Part shown: positions 17,210 through 24,783 of the stretch, one piece after another | Layout: each line of letters begins with the position of its first letter | Position numbering within the stretch: the stretch's first letter is position 1 | Translations under genes and position numbers: made by a program | Notes under the pieces: model-generated | The model's database searches: none | The model's input: only the letters and a program-made list of their open reading frames with translations | Told to the model about the DNA's origin: nothing | Assembly: GCA_028687435.1 (NCBI GenBank) | Contig: JAQUAF010000062.1 | Location: 1-34,822, forward strand | Direction: 5' to 3' | From: Verrucomicrobiia bacterium | GTDB lineage: Bacteria; Verrucomicrobiota; Verrucomicrobiia; JABWAM01 | Length of the DNA stretch: 34,822 bases

Positions 17210-17445
17210 GTTTTCCCTGGGATTTTGATGCAAAATCCGGGTTAAGCTTTTGCAGCATGGCGCCCGCGATGTCCCTCAATGCGCTTTTGAGTTTTTCGAC
17301 GGGGTGTCCGTGATTTTTATGGGGAAAATCATGATGGCTTCGCCGGGCGTGTTCTTCTGTCAAGGGGTGACAATGTTTGCTGGAAAAGCGCAACAGGAGT
17401 TTCTTCCTGATGAAGGGGGGCGAGGGTAAATCGATCCGTTCCTGC
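17210..17445. other. Convergent intergenic region with short repeat
   Basis: This gap lies between the converging GH112-like and serine hydrolase genes. gattttgatgcaaaat (17221-17236) repeats exactly the phrase at 8436-8451, behind the hairpin downstream of LamG-DUF4091 copy 1. A 70-codon minus-strand frame (17181-17393) exists but overlaps the GH112 gene end and shows no domain, so I do not call it. No strong terminator is seen. Confidence 0.4.
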
Positions 17446-18489
17446 TCAATTCACATATTTTCCGATTTCTTCGATCATTTTAAAACGCCCCCTTCTTGCG
17501 CGTTCGTACTCGTTTAAGGTGCGGGTGGTCAAAACCACAGCATAGAATGCTTTGTCGAGATCAAGGAAAATCGTCTGGCCGCTCCAACCGCTATGGTAGA
17601 TGGTGCGGGGTGAAAAACCGCGGGGTTTCAGTTCGTCCGAGACAATCCAGCCAAGACTGCGTTTGACGGCGGCGTCGAACATCCGGGGCGTGGTGATGGC
17701 CTCAAATGCGGCATCAGAGAATAATTGTTTTTCTTCGGAATATTTTCCGGAGTTGAGCAAGCATCTGCAGAATTTTGCCAGATCCGGGGCGCAGGAAAAT
17801 ACCCCTGCGTTTCCGGCGGTAAAACCATCGCGATAGAGCTTGAAAGCGATGAAATCGGATATCTGGCCCGGTTTTTCCGTCCCGCATGTTTTGGCGAGGA
17901 GTTCGGGGTTTGATGTCAGGGGTTTTCCCAGCGAAGTGTTGCGCATTCCCAGCGGGGAAAAAATCCTTTCGGAGCAGAAATGGTCGAGAGATTTGCCGGT
18001 GACATTTTCTATGATCATTCCAAGCAAATGGTAGTTCCAGCAGGAATACTCGAATTTTTCGCGCGGCGGATTTTGGGGCGGCACGGAAACCAATTTTTTT
18101 CTTATTTCACCCCCCGTATTGGCGGTGTAATGGTTTTGTTGTCCAAAACCGGAAAGGTGCATGGCCAGGTCGCGCACGGTGACGGGGTTTTTGAGCGGGG
18201 CGGTGTATTCCGGCAGATAAGCGGTGAAGGGGGTGTCGAAATCAAGAAGCCCTTCATCGAAACAGATTGCCAGCGCCGAGGTTGTCGCGAGCGCTTTGGT
18301 CACGCTTGCCATGTCGATGATCGTATCCGTCCGCATTTTGACGTTGCCATCAATATCCGCATATCCCCACGCTTTTTCAATGAGCGTATCCGAAAGGGTC
18401 CCGGCATGGATGGTTGCGCCATGGATGATGCCGTTGTTTATTTCAAATGTTATTTCTTCTTCGCACATGTTTTTCAGCGAGTTGAGCAT
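17446..18489 (-). CDS. Beta-lactamase-fold serine hydrolase
   Basis: This 347-residue protein belongs to the class C beta-lactamase/D-aminopeptidase/esterase superfamily. It has the S-x-x-K nucleophile motif in ASVTKAL (S62, K65). The second motif is changed: YSC (Y148, C150) replaces the usual YxN. The third motif is H-S-G (299-301) in place of KTG. A signal peptide is not evident from the chosen ATG. An upstream TTG at 18576 is open but less likely. It is probably a peptidase or esterase rather than an antibiotic resistance enzyme. It is the last gene of the minus-strand cluster, 96 bp after the UroD-like gene. Its relation to the corrinoid-type neighbours is unclear. Confidence 0.75.
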   Translation of the reverse strand: MLNSLKNMCEEEITFEINNGIIHGATIHAGTLSDTLIEKAWGYADIDGNVKMRTDTIIDMASVTKALATTSALAICFDEGLLDFDTPFTAYLPEYTAPLKNPVTVRDLAMHLSGFGQQNHYTANTGGEIRKKLVSVPPQNPPREKFEYSCWNYHLLGMIIENVTGKSLDHFCSERIFSPLGMRNTSLGKPLTSNPELLAKTCGTEKPGQISDFIAFKLYRDGFTAGNAGVFSCAPDLAKFCRCLLNSGKYSEEKQLFSDAAFEAITTPRMFDAAVKRSLGWIVSDELKPRGFSPRTIYHSGWSGQTIFLDLDKAFYAVVLTTRTLNEYERARRGRFKMIEEIGKYVN

Positions 18490-18585
18490 TCTTTCCGACC
18501 GGCTCGTGGCGTCAAAGGCTTGCAAAATTAATGGCCACAAAAGGCGCAAAAAGGTCCAGGAATGGACTGTGAGCAAATGGGTTGA

Positions 18586-19653
18586 TCATTTGTGAGTGAT
18601 GCGCCTTTTTTCTGCGCGCAAGACTTCGTAAACTGCGAGGACGTTTTCGACCGGCGTGTCTGTGGTGAAGGAGTGCGACGGGCCGGCAATAAACCCGCCG
18701 CCGCATCCGCCGGTTTCGACGAGATTTTTGACATGCTCCCGCACTTCCACGGGTGTTTTTTCAATGACCACGTGCTGGGCGTCGATGGCGCCCCACAGGC
18801 ACAGTTGTTTTCCATGTTGGCATTTGATTTCATGGAAATTGTTTCCCTTGGCGGCCGGTTGCAGGCGTCCGACGCAGGGGATTCCCATTTCAATAAAATC
18901 CGGGAAAAGCTCGCGAAATCCCCCGCACCCATGGAAATAAGGGACGACGCCAAAATCACGGCATAGCGCGACCGCTTTTTGCAGATGCGGTTTGATATAT
19001 TCCCGCCACATCTTCAGGCTGAAAAGAAGCCCTTCCTGGCCGGCGACGTCATCGCCGATGCCCATGATATCAATGAACCCTTTATTGATGGTGAGGAAGC
19101 GGCGCATTCTTTCCAGGTTGTGTGCGCTGATTTTTCCGAAAATGGCATGGGCTATTTCCGGATTGGCGGCCATGTCCATCATGAGCGTTTCCATGCCGCG
19201 CATGCCAGATGCATGCAGGAAGAGGATGCCCATGTCATAAGCGCAGATGGCTTTGTTTTTGGATGCGGCGCGAATCCAGGACGGCAGGGGGTAATCATAC
19301 CAATCGGGATGGGGCCACTGTTTGTAATTCAAGATTTCATCGACGGATTCCGCGTCTTCCAATGGCATTTTTTCACAAACAACCTTTCCCTCATGGATGG
19401 CGGCGTGGACTTTATCACAAGAGAATGCCCGGCGGCTCGGTCCATGTGCGAAACGGGGCCAGACAAAGCAAATGTCGCCGCCAAGTCCTTCGATCAAATC
19501 CAAGTGGCCTGGTTCGAGAAAGGACAATTGGGTGGATTGGATCCCCAGTTTTTGCGCCACAGCCGGGTCGATGGCGCCTCCCAGGTAGAAAAAGGGAACC
19601 CGGTCTGTTTCCTGATGGGCGATGGCTCTCAGAACTCGTTCTTTTGAATTCAT
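18586..19653 (-). CDS. UroD-superfamily protein, probable corrinoid-linked methyltransferase
   Basis: The 355-residue protein starts MNSKERVLRAIAHQETDRVP, the typical opening of the uroporphyrinogen decarboxylase (COG0407) superfamily. It has H241-x-C243 in YFHGCGG and C317 in GGCGGGFIAGPSH. This H-x-C-(about 70)-C pattern is the zinc site of MtaA/MtbA/CmuA-type methyltransferases, which move methyl groups between a thiol or cofactor and a corrinoid protein. True heme-pathway decarboxylases lack it. The ATG at 19653 is chosen because GGAG lies 8 nt upstream, within the codons of a longer possible start at 19665. It follows the 4Fe-4S gene with a 2-bp gap. No corrinoid-binding protein is encoded in the window, so the partner is unknown. 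Confidence 0.8.
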   Translation of the reverse strand: MNSKERVLRAIAHQETDRVPFFYLGGAIDPAVAQKLGIQSTQLSFLEPGHLDLIEGLGGDICFVWPRFAHGPSRRAFSCDKVHAAIHEGKVVCEKMPLEDAESVDEILNYKQWPHPDWYDYPLPSWIRAASKNKAICAYDMGILFLHASGMRGMETLMMDMAANPEIAHAIFGKISAHNLERMRRFLTINKGFIDIMGIGDDVAGQEGLLFSLKMWREYIKPHLQKAVALCRDFGVVPYFHGCGGFRELFPDFIEMGIPCVGRLQPAAKGNNFHEIKCQHGKQLCLWGAIDAQHVVIEKTPVEVREHVKNLVETGGCGGGFIAGPSHSFTTDTPVENVLAVYEVLRAEKRRITHK

Positions 19654-19655
19654 TC

Positions 19656-20765
19656 TCAACTCCATTTGCCGGCATTATTGTCAGGATTGTTGAAGTTTTC
19701 GGGAAACTTGCCCTCGGCGATGCCGCCGCAATCGTCCTCCTCGGGCGGGGTGAGCTGCCAGTCGGGACGCGGGTGGAACGGCGTTTTGAAATTGCATTGT
19801 TCGATGCGTTTTTTCTTTTCCATGTTTTCCGCGCAGGCTTGGATGCAGCCTTTGGCGCCGCAGATGGCAAAGTAACCGGTGTGATTGAGAATTTGGTGAT
19901 AATAGGGCGTTACACCCGGTGTGTCGGGGAATTCCGGAGAGGGCATCCAATTGGCGAGGCCCAACGGATAAGTCAGGCGGTAGGCGGCTTCCTCGGACAT
20001 GTTGGATTTGCGCACGTCGAGTTTGAAACCCGGCATGGATTTGCGCAGAAACGGCGAGGCTTCCCAGTTCATGCCGTGATGGGTGAGGGTGCAGCGGCCC
20101 ATGTGGGTGTCGCCCCATTCATAGGTCTGGTCTTCGATTTTGATTTTGATGGAAGGCTTTTCCTTGGGCAGGGGAACAGCGCCGCCGGGGCATTTTTTGA
20201 CGCATCGCATGCAGCGGTTGCAAAAGGCGCCTTGTTTGATCAGGGGATCGGGTTCCAATTCGGCATCGGTGAGGATGGTGCCCAAACGCACCCTCGGCCC
20301 GAATTTACGGCTGATAAACACCTTGGACCAGCCGATTTCACCAACACCGCAAGCCACCCCGGCAACCCGGACATTGAGATAGACTTCCGGCGGAGGGCGT
20401 CCGGCGGCCACCGGCGGGCGGACGCCTGGGCGTTCTGGAACGCCTGGGTAAACAGGCACGGCCTCAAATCCATGATCCTCAATGAAACAGGCGGTTTCAA
20501 AGGTCACCGCCGGGCGAAACAGGGTGTTGAGGCGGTTGTAGGAATAAAAGGTGTAATTGGCCCAGTGGGTTCCTTCGGTGATGCCCCGGTAGGTGCCCCG
20601 CGGAATGGGCTGGACAATGGTGATGACGGACTTGCAATCCGGAAAAATGTTGAGCGGATGCATCATCCGGGGCGCGTTGGCAAAGCGTTCGATGTTGGCG
20701 ATGCCCACGTCGCCGCATCCGGCTTTGAATGCGGCTTCCTTGACCATTTGAGAGGTGAGTTTCAT
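19656..20765 (-). CDS. QueG/reductive-dehalogenase-like 4Fe-4S protein A
   Basis: The 369-residue protein has a region resembling the cobalamin-binding part of epoxyqueuosine reductase and reductive dehalogenases (GVGEIGWSKVFISRKFG, then RLGTILTDAELEPDP). A ferredoxin cluster follows: C182-x2-C185-x2-C188-x3-C192-P. A second Cys group lies near the end (C302, C307, C311, C324), so two [4Fe-4S] clusters are likely. There is no twin-arginine signal, so it is cytoplasmic and not a respiratory dehalogenase. It differs from QueG in the long insert between the clusters. Its tight coupling to a UroD-type methyltransferase suggests a redox role in corrinoid chemistry, such as reactivating a Co(II) cofactor, which is inference. 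No Shine-Dalgarno sequence is seen. Confidence 0.75.
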   Translation of the reverse strand: MKLTSQMVKEAAFKAGCGDVGIANIERFANAPRMMHPLNIFPDCKSVITIVQPIPRGTYRGITEGTHWANYTFYSYNRLNTLFRPAVTFETACFIEDHGFEAVPVYPGVPERPGVRPPVAAGRPPPEVYLNVRVAGVACGVGEIGWSKVFISRKFGPRVRLGTILTDAELEPDPLIKQGAFCNRCMRCVKKCPGGAVPLPKEKPSIKIKIEDQTYEWGDTHMGRCTLTHHGMNWEASPFLRKSMPGFKLDVRKSNMSEEAAYRLTYPLGLANWMPSPEFPDTPGVTPYYHQILNHTGYFAICGAKGCIQACAENMEKKKRIEQCNFKTPFHPRPDWQLTPPEEDDCGGIAEGKFPENFNNPDNNAGKWS

Positions 20766-20914
20766 GAGGGGAAGGGGTTTAGGCTGTTAGTCTATTAGTC
20801 TGTTAGGTAATCGAGAGGGCTGCAATACAGGGCATGTGATTTGCGTCGAGCAACTTGTTTTGCCGTAGTTCCGTGTGGCGGGACGAATGTGGATCGAGCG
20901 TGTCCTCATGGAGC

Positions 20915-21787
20915 TTATATCTTGGCGGCCTGGATGGCGGATTCCACGGGGCGGTGGAAGGTGTCCACGGCCCATGGGGTGCGTTTGCGGAAAGGTTGGG
21001 AAAAGCGGTTGACGCATTTGCCGGTTTTTTCCAAATGCGCCAGGCAGGTGCGGGCGCAGGCCGATCCAAGCCGGTCCGGACGGTTGCCCCGGCCCGGCGC
21101 TTGCATGGCGCCATTCAGGCATTGGCGGCAAATGGCGTAGTCAATGGATGCCACATCCATTTGGTGTCCTGGAACGCCGTTTTTTGTGGTTTTGTCCGGT
21201 TGAATGGCGTTGAGCGGACAGGCCTTGGCGCAACGCTGGCAGTCGTCGCACATGGTTTTTTTGAGAATCGGATCGGCTTCCAGCTTCAAATCTGTCAGGA
21301 TGGTGGCAAATCGTTGACGAGAGCCGTATTGAGGAGTCAGAAAGAATCCGCCCAAGCCGATTTCGCCCAATCCCGCCGCGTGGGCTGCGTAATCCAGATC
21401 GAGAATGATGTTGGGCGCGGGCTTGCCGGGCGCCACAGGGCGGCCGGTGGGCATGCCATCCTCGGCGTATCCGAAAAGGGGCACCGCCTCGAATCCCTTT
21501 GTCTCAATATGGCAGGTCAGGTCATAAGTGGTGCGGGCCAGGAAATTGTCTTCCAGCCATCGATAGCCGAACATGCCATAGGTTCCGCCAAAGTTGGTGC
21601 CTTCCTCGATGCCGCGCAGGGCGCCGCGCAGGATGCGGCGTCCGACAACGATCACCGACTGGCATTCTGGAAAAATGGATGAGGGATTCTTTTCCGCCGG
21701 AAGGGAGGCGAAACGGTCGATGGATGCGATGCCAACAAGGTCGGCGCCGCGTTGTTTTGCGTAGTCTTTGATGTCTTGGGAGTTCAT
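20915..21787 (-). CDS. QueG/reductive-dehalogenase-like 4Fe-4S protein B
   Basis: A 290-residue paralogue of the neighbouring protein A. They share SVI-V, R-I-RG--RGI-EGT-----Y, GLGEIGLGGFFLTPQYGSRQRF and ATILTDLKLEADP. The first cluster is C180-x2-C183-x2-C186-x3-C190-P. Further Cys residues at C220, C223, C244, C248 and C258 suit a second cluster. It is shorter than A, lacking the insert between the clusters. The gap to A is about 149 bp and holds the repeated phrase ctgttagtctattag. The pair may form a heteromer or serve two substrates. I cannot tell a catalytic reductase from an electron carrier. Confidence 0.72.
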   Translation of the reverse strand: MNSQDIKDYAKQRGADLVGIASIDRFASLPAEKNPSSIFPECQSVIVVGRRILRGALRGIEEGTNFGGTYGMFGYRWLEDNFLARTTYDLTCHIETKGFEAVPLFGYAEDGMPTGRPVAPGKPAPNIILDLDYAAHAAGLGEIGLGGFFLTPQYGSRQRFATILTDLKLEADPILKKTMCDDCQRCAKACPLNAIQPDKTTKNGVPGHQMDVASIDYAICRQCLNGAMQAPGRGNRPDRLGSACARTCLAHLEKTGKCVNRFSQPFRKRTPWAVDTFHRPVESAIQAAKI

Positions 21788-21867
21788 GGATTTTGGATTG
21801 TTATACGGTTTAAAGGTTCAACGGTTCACGGTTTGAAGAGTGGAAAGGCTCTCTTTGTTTTTTTCTC

Positions 21868-22614
21868 TTAATTCAGTTTTTTCTCGATGGCTTGAGCTGT
21901 CTCCTTCATGGCGGAGAGAACGGTTGCCCGGGTTTCCCGTGTCAGTTGCGATGAAGGCAGGGGAATGCCCATGGCGGCGATGACTTGGCCCCTTTGTTGG
22001 ATGGGCCAGGCCAATCCAACGATTTCGCTGGATTTTGAAAGAATGAACGAACCGTCATTCCGGATTTTTTCCAGGGTTTTGCGCAATTGGGATTCGGACT
22101 GGATTTCCGGCCAGCAGGAACCGGGCAGACCGCGGTTTTGGATGAAATCGGTGAGATGATCGTCTTCCATAAAGGCCAGCAAGAGACGGCCGGTGGCTGT
22201 CTGGTAGGGATCGAATGTTTGAGCGGGTTGATCTTGGATTTGCCAGTTCGATCCGCTATCCAGTTCGCAGATGACGATCCGGCGTCCCTGGCTCAAAACA
22301 GTCAGAATCACGCTTTGGCCGGCTTTTTTGGCAAGGGAGGATAGCGGCAGTTCGCAGATGTTGGACAAGTCCCTGCGATAGGCGCCTTTGGCGGACAGGG
22401 CGTAGGCCAGCGGCCCGAGGATATAGCCTTTTTTGTGGGCAATTTGTTCCACATAACCGCGCGCAACCAAGTCCTTCAAAATGCGGGCGCAGGTGGCGGG
22501 ATGAAGTTTGGTCTGATCGGCGATCTCGCCGAGGCTGCGGGGCGTTTCAGGCGCCGCGGCGACACGCTCGAGAATGTCGAAAGCGCGATCAAGAACTTGG
22601 ATTGCCAATTTCAT
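21868..22614 (-). CDS. IclR-family transcriptional regulator
   Basis: The 248-residue protein has an N-terminal winged helix-turn-helix (about 5-65: VLDRAFDILERVA, LGEIADQTKLHPATCARILKDLVARGYVEQ). An effector domain of IclR type follows (about 75-245: TATGRLLLAFM, ILSKSSEIVGLAWPI, VIAAMGIPLPSS). It heads the minus-strand cluster of Fe-S, UroD-like and serine hydrolase genes and is divergent from speA, so it most likely controls that cluster and itself. IclR proteins often sense aromatic or organic acids, but no ligand can be read here. Its start codon lies inside a TTTCAT-N3-ATGAAA palindrome. Confidence 0.88.
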   Translation of the reverse strand: MKLAIQVLDRAFDILERVAAAPETPRSLGEIADQTKLHPATCARILKDLVARGYVEQIAHKKGYILGPLAYALSAKGAYRRDLSNICELPLSSLAKKAGQSVILTVLSQGRRIVICELDSGSNWQIQDQPAQTFDPYQTATGRLLLAFMEDDHLTDFIQNRGLPGSCWPEIQSESQLRKTLEKIRNDGSFILSKSSEIVGLAWPIQQRGQVIAAMGIPLPSSQLTRETRATVLSAMKETAQAIEKKLN

Positions 22615-22623
22615 ATTATGAAA
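22609..22623. promoter_or_regulatory. Palindrome over the IclR start codon
   Basis: TTTCAT (22609-22614), spacer att, and ATGAAA (22618-22623) form perfect 6-bp arms. The start codon of the IclR gene, read on the minus strand, lies in the left arm. Position suits autorepression. No binding data exist. Confidence 0.4.
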
Positions 22624-22778
22624 ATGAATTGCTTATAGTGAAATTTAGCACACGCCCGATGTTTGTCAAATTTTTTGTCCGCGTTTTTGTCCGGCTGCCG
22701 GTGAGACGCAAAAAAACGCAATGTCGCAATCCATTCTTGCAGTGGGAGTGGAAATTTGTTGTAACGCAACAAGACATC

Positions 22779-24743
22779 ATGATCGCAAACAAGAACGCAA
22801 CAGCGTGGTCGGTTCAGGAAGCGGTTGCCGCTTACAACATTGACAATTGGGGGGCGGGTTATTTTTCGGTCAACGAGACCGGAAATATTTGCGTGTCGCC
22901 GTTGCAGGGCAATGGCGCGACACTGGCCATGATGGATGTCTTGCAGGAGGCGCAGTCAAGGGGGCTGGCCATGCCGTTGTTGATCCGGTTTCACGATTTG
23001 CTGAGGCACCGGGTGGTGGCGGTGAACGAGGGATTCCGGGTTGCAGCGGCGGAGAGTGGCTACCAAGGTCGTTACTATGGGGTTTTCCCCATCAAGGTGA
23101 ACCAGTTGTGCGAGGTGGTGGAGGAGATCATCGACGCAGGGGAGCCTTATCATTATGGTTTGGAGGTCGGGAGCAAGCCCGAGTTGTTTGCGGCCATGGC
23201 GGTGTACCAGGATCCCGAGGGGTTGATTGTGTGCAATGGCTACAAGGATGCGTCCTATGTCCGGATGGCCCTTGCCGGTTGCAGGTTGGGCAAGCGGATC
23301 ATTCTGGTGGTGGAAAAACTGGAGGAGATGGGACAGATCATTGCCATGGCGCGGGAGATGAATGTGTCGCCGTCGGTCGGGGTGAGAATCAGGCTGCTTT
23401 CCAAAGGGGCGGGCAAATGGGCCGAATCAGGGGGGGAAAACGCCAAGTTTGGCCTGACCACCGCGGAATTGTTGGAGGCGGTGGAACTGTTGAAACAGGC
23501 CGGAATGGAAAGGTGTCTCAAATTGGTGCATTTTCATATCGGATCGCAGGTGCCGGACATTGCGATCATCAAGCGGGCGGTCCGCGAGGGCGCGCGTTAC
23601 TACGCCAAGTTGCGGCAGATGGGGTATGAATTGGAGTTTTTGGATGTGGGCGGCGGTCTGGGGGTGGATTACGACGGAAGCCGGTCGTCTTCGGACAGTT
23701 CGACCAACTATTCCATGCAGGAGTACACCTCCGCGGTGGTTTACGCCGTGCAGGAGGTTTGCGACGCCGAGAAGGTTCCGCATCCGCATCTGGTCAGCGA
23801 AAGCGGGCGGGCGGTGGTGGCGCACCACTCGGTGTTGATCGTGGATCTCTTCGGGTCGATCCAGAAAGACCGCCAGTTGTCGGTGTTGTTTCCCGAAAAG
23901 GGGGATGTGCGGGTGGTGGCGCAGTTGTTTGAGATCCACAATTCGTTGAACAAACGAAACCGCCGGGAATCCCTGCATAATGCGCGGGAACTCAAGGAAG
24001 AGGCGCAGACCATGTTCGACCTCGGGTTGCTCGATTTGCGCATGAAGGCCAAAGTGGAAATGCTTTACTGGCAGATTGCCCGGCAGGTGGTGAACCTTTA
24101 CCAGGGCGCAAAGGTGATTCCGGAGGAAATCATCGAATTGGAGAAGGAGGTAAGCGACCAGTACCTGTGCAATTTTTCCGTTTTCCAGTCATTGCTGGAC
24201 CATTGGGCGCTGGGCCAGCTTTTCCCGATCGTGCCGATCCATCGTTTGAACGAGATGCCCAACCGGGAGGGCATCCTGGTGGACATAACCTGTGATTCGG
24301 AAGGAAAAATCGGGAAGTTTATCGATGTGGAGGGGGTGAGGGAGATGTTGCCGCTCCACGCGATCAACCAGAAACCCTACTACGTGGGCATTTTCCTGGT
24401 GGGTGCCTATCAGGATACCATGGGTGACTTGCATAACCTCTTCGGACGGGTCAATGAAATCCATGTCTACCTCGATCCCGACGAGGAGAGCGGTTATTAC
24501 ATCGAGGAGGTCATCGAGGGATCGACCATGGCCCATGTGCTGGCCACCATCCAGTACGATTCCAATGAATTGGTCAGCAAAATGAAAATGCAGGTGGATC
24601 AGGCGATCAAGGAGGACCGTGTGAAGCCGAACGAGGGCATGCGGTTGCTGGCTGAATATGAAAAGGGGCTGAAGAACTACACCTATCTGGATTTCAACCG
24701 CGGCCAGGAGAAGGCGCCCAACGGGACAACGCAGGTTGTTTAG
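22779..24743 (+). CDS. speA: Biosynthetic arginine decarboxylase (PLP-dependent)
   Basis: The 654-residue protein converts arginine to agmatine for polyamine synthesis. Family marks are clear: WSVQEAVAAYNIDNWGAGYFSVN at the start, the PLP lysine K106 in GVFPIKVNQ, the loop GLEVGSKPEL, HFHIGSQVPD, the glycine-rich FLDVGGGLGVDYDGS, SESGRAVVAHHSVL, and the C-terminal FLVGAYQDTMGDLHNLFGR. The length matches the usual 630-660. A longer frame opens at 22602 but would add about 59 atypical residues and overlap the divergent IclR gene, so the ATG at 22779 is preferred. It lacks a clear ribosome binding site. The immediate neighbours are unrelated in function, so it is probably transcribed alone. Confidence 0.95.
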   Translation: MIANKNATAWSVQEAVAAYNIDNWGAGYFSVNETGNICVSPLQGNGATLAMMDVLQEAQSRGLAMPLLIRFHDLLRHRVVAVNEGFRVAAAESGYQGRYYGVFPIKVNQLCEVVEEIIDAGEPYHYGLEVGSKPELFAAMAVYQDPEGLIVCNGYKDASYVRMALAGCRLGKRIILVVEKLEEMGQIIAMAREMNVSPSVGVRIRLLSKGAGKWAESGGENAKFGLTTAELLEAVELLKQAGMERCLKLVHFHIGSQVPDIAIIKRAVREGARYYAKLRQMGYELEFLDVGGGLGVDYDGSRSSSDSSTNYSMQEYTSAVVYAVQEVCDAEKVPHPHLVSESGRAVVAHHSVLIVDLFGSIQKDRQLSVLFPEKGDVRVVAQLFEIHNSLNKRNRRESLHNARELKEEAQTMFDLGLLDLRMKAKVEMLYWQIARQVVNLYQGAKVIPEEIIELEKEVSDQYLCNFSVFQSLLDHWALGQLFPIVPIHRLNEMPNREGILVDITCDSEGKIGKFIDVEGVREMLPLHAINQKPYYVGIFLVGAYQDTMGDLHNLFGRVNEIHVYLDPDEESGYYIEEVIEGSTMAHVLATIQYDSNELVSKMKMQVDQAIKEDRVKPNEGMRLLAEYEKGLKNYTYLDFNRGQEKAPNGTTQVV

Positions 24744-24783
24744 GCTGAAGACTGTGGTAGAGGCACTGAGGCGCTAGAGGGCA

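Noticed and set aside
18490..18576. TTG at 18576 as start of the serine hydrolase
   Set aside because: It adds a segment unlike the family N-terminus. The ATG at 18489 gives a normal start.
18586..19653. Identification as heme-pathway uroporphyrinogen decarboxylase (hemE)
   Set aside because: The H-x-C...C zinc motif and the neighbours fit corrinoid methyltransferases instead.
19209..20798. A 529-codon open frame on the plus strand
   Set aside because: It lies antisense to the UroD-like and 4Fe-4S genes, which have clear family motifs. Long antisense frames are expected from this codon use.
19656..21787. Calling either Fe-S protein QueG or a respiratory reductive dehalogenase
   Set aside because: They lack a twin-arginine leader and a membrane anchor gene, and two paralogues in an operon with a methyltransferase do not fit queuosine synthesis.
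21788..21867. A possible terminator (aggctctctttg followed by a T-run)
   Set aside because: The stem is too short, and it lies inside a minus-strand operon where the run would be A-rich in the transcript.
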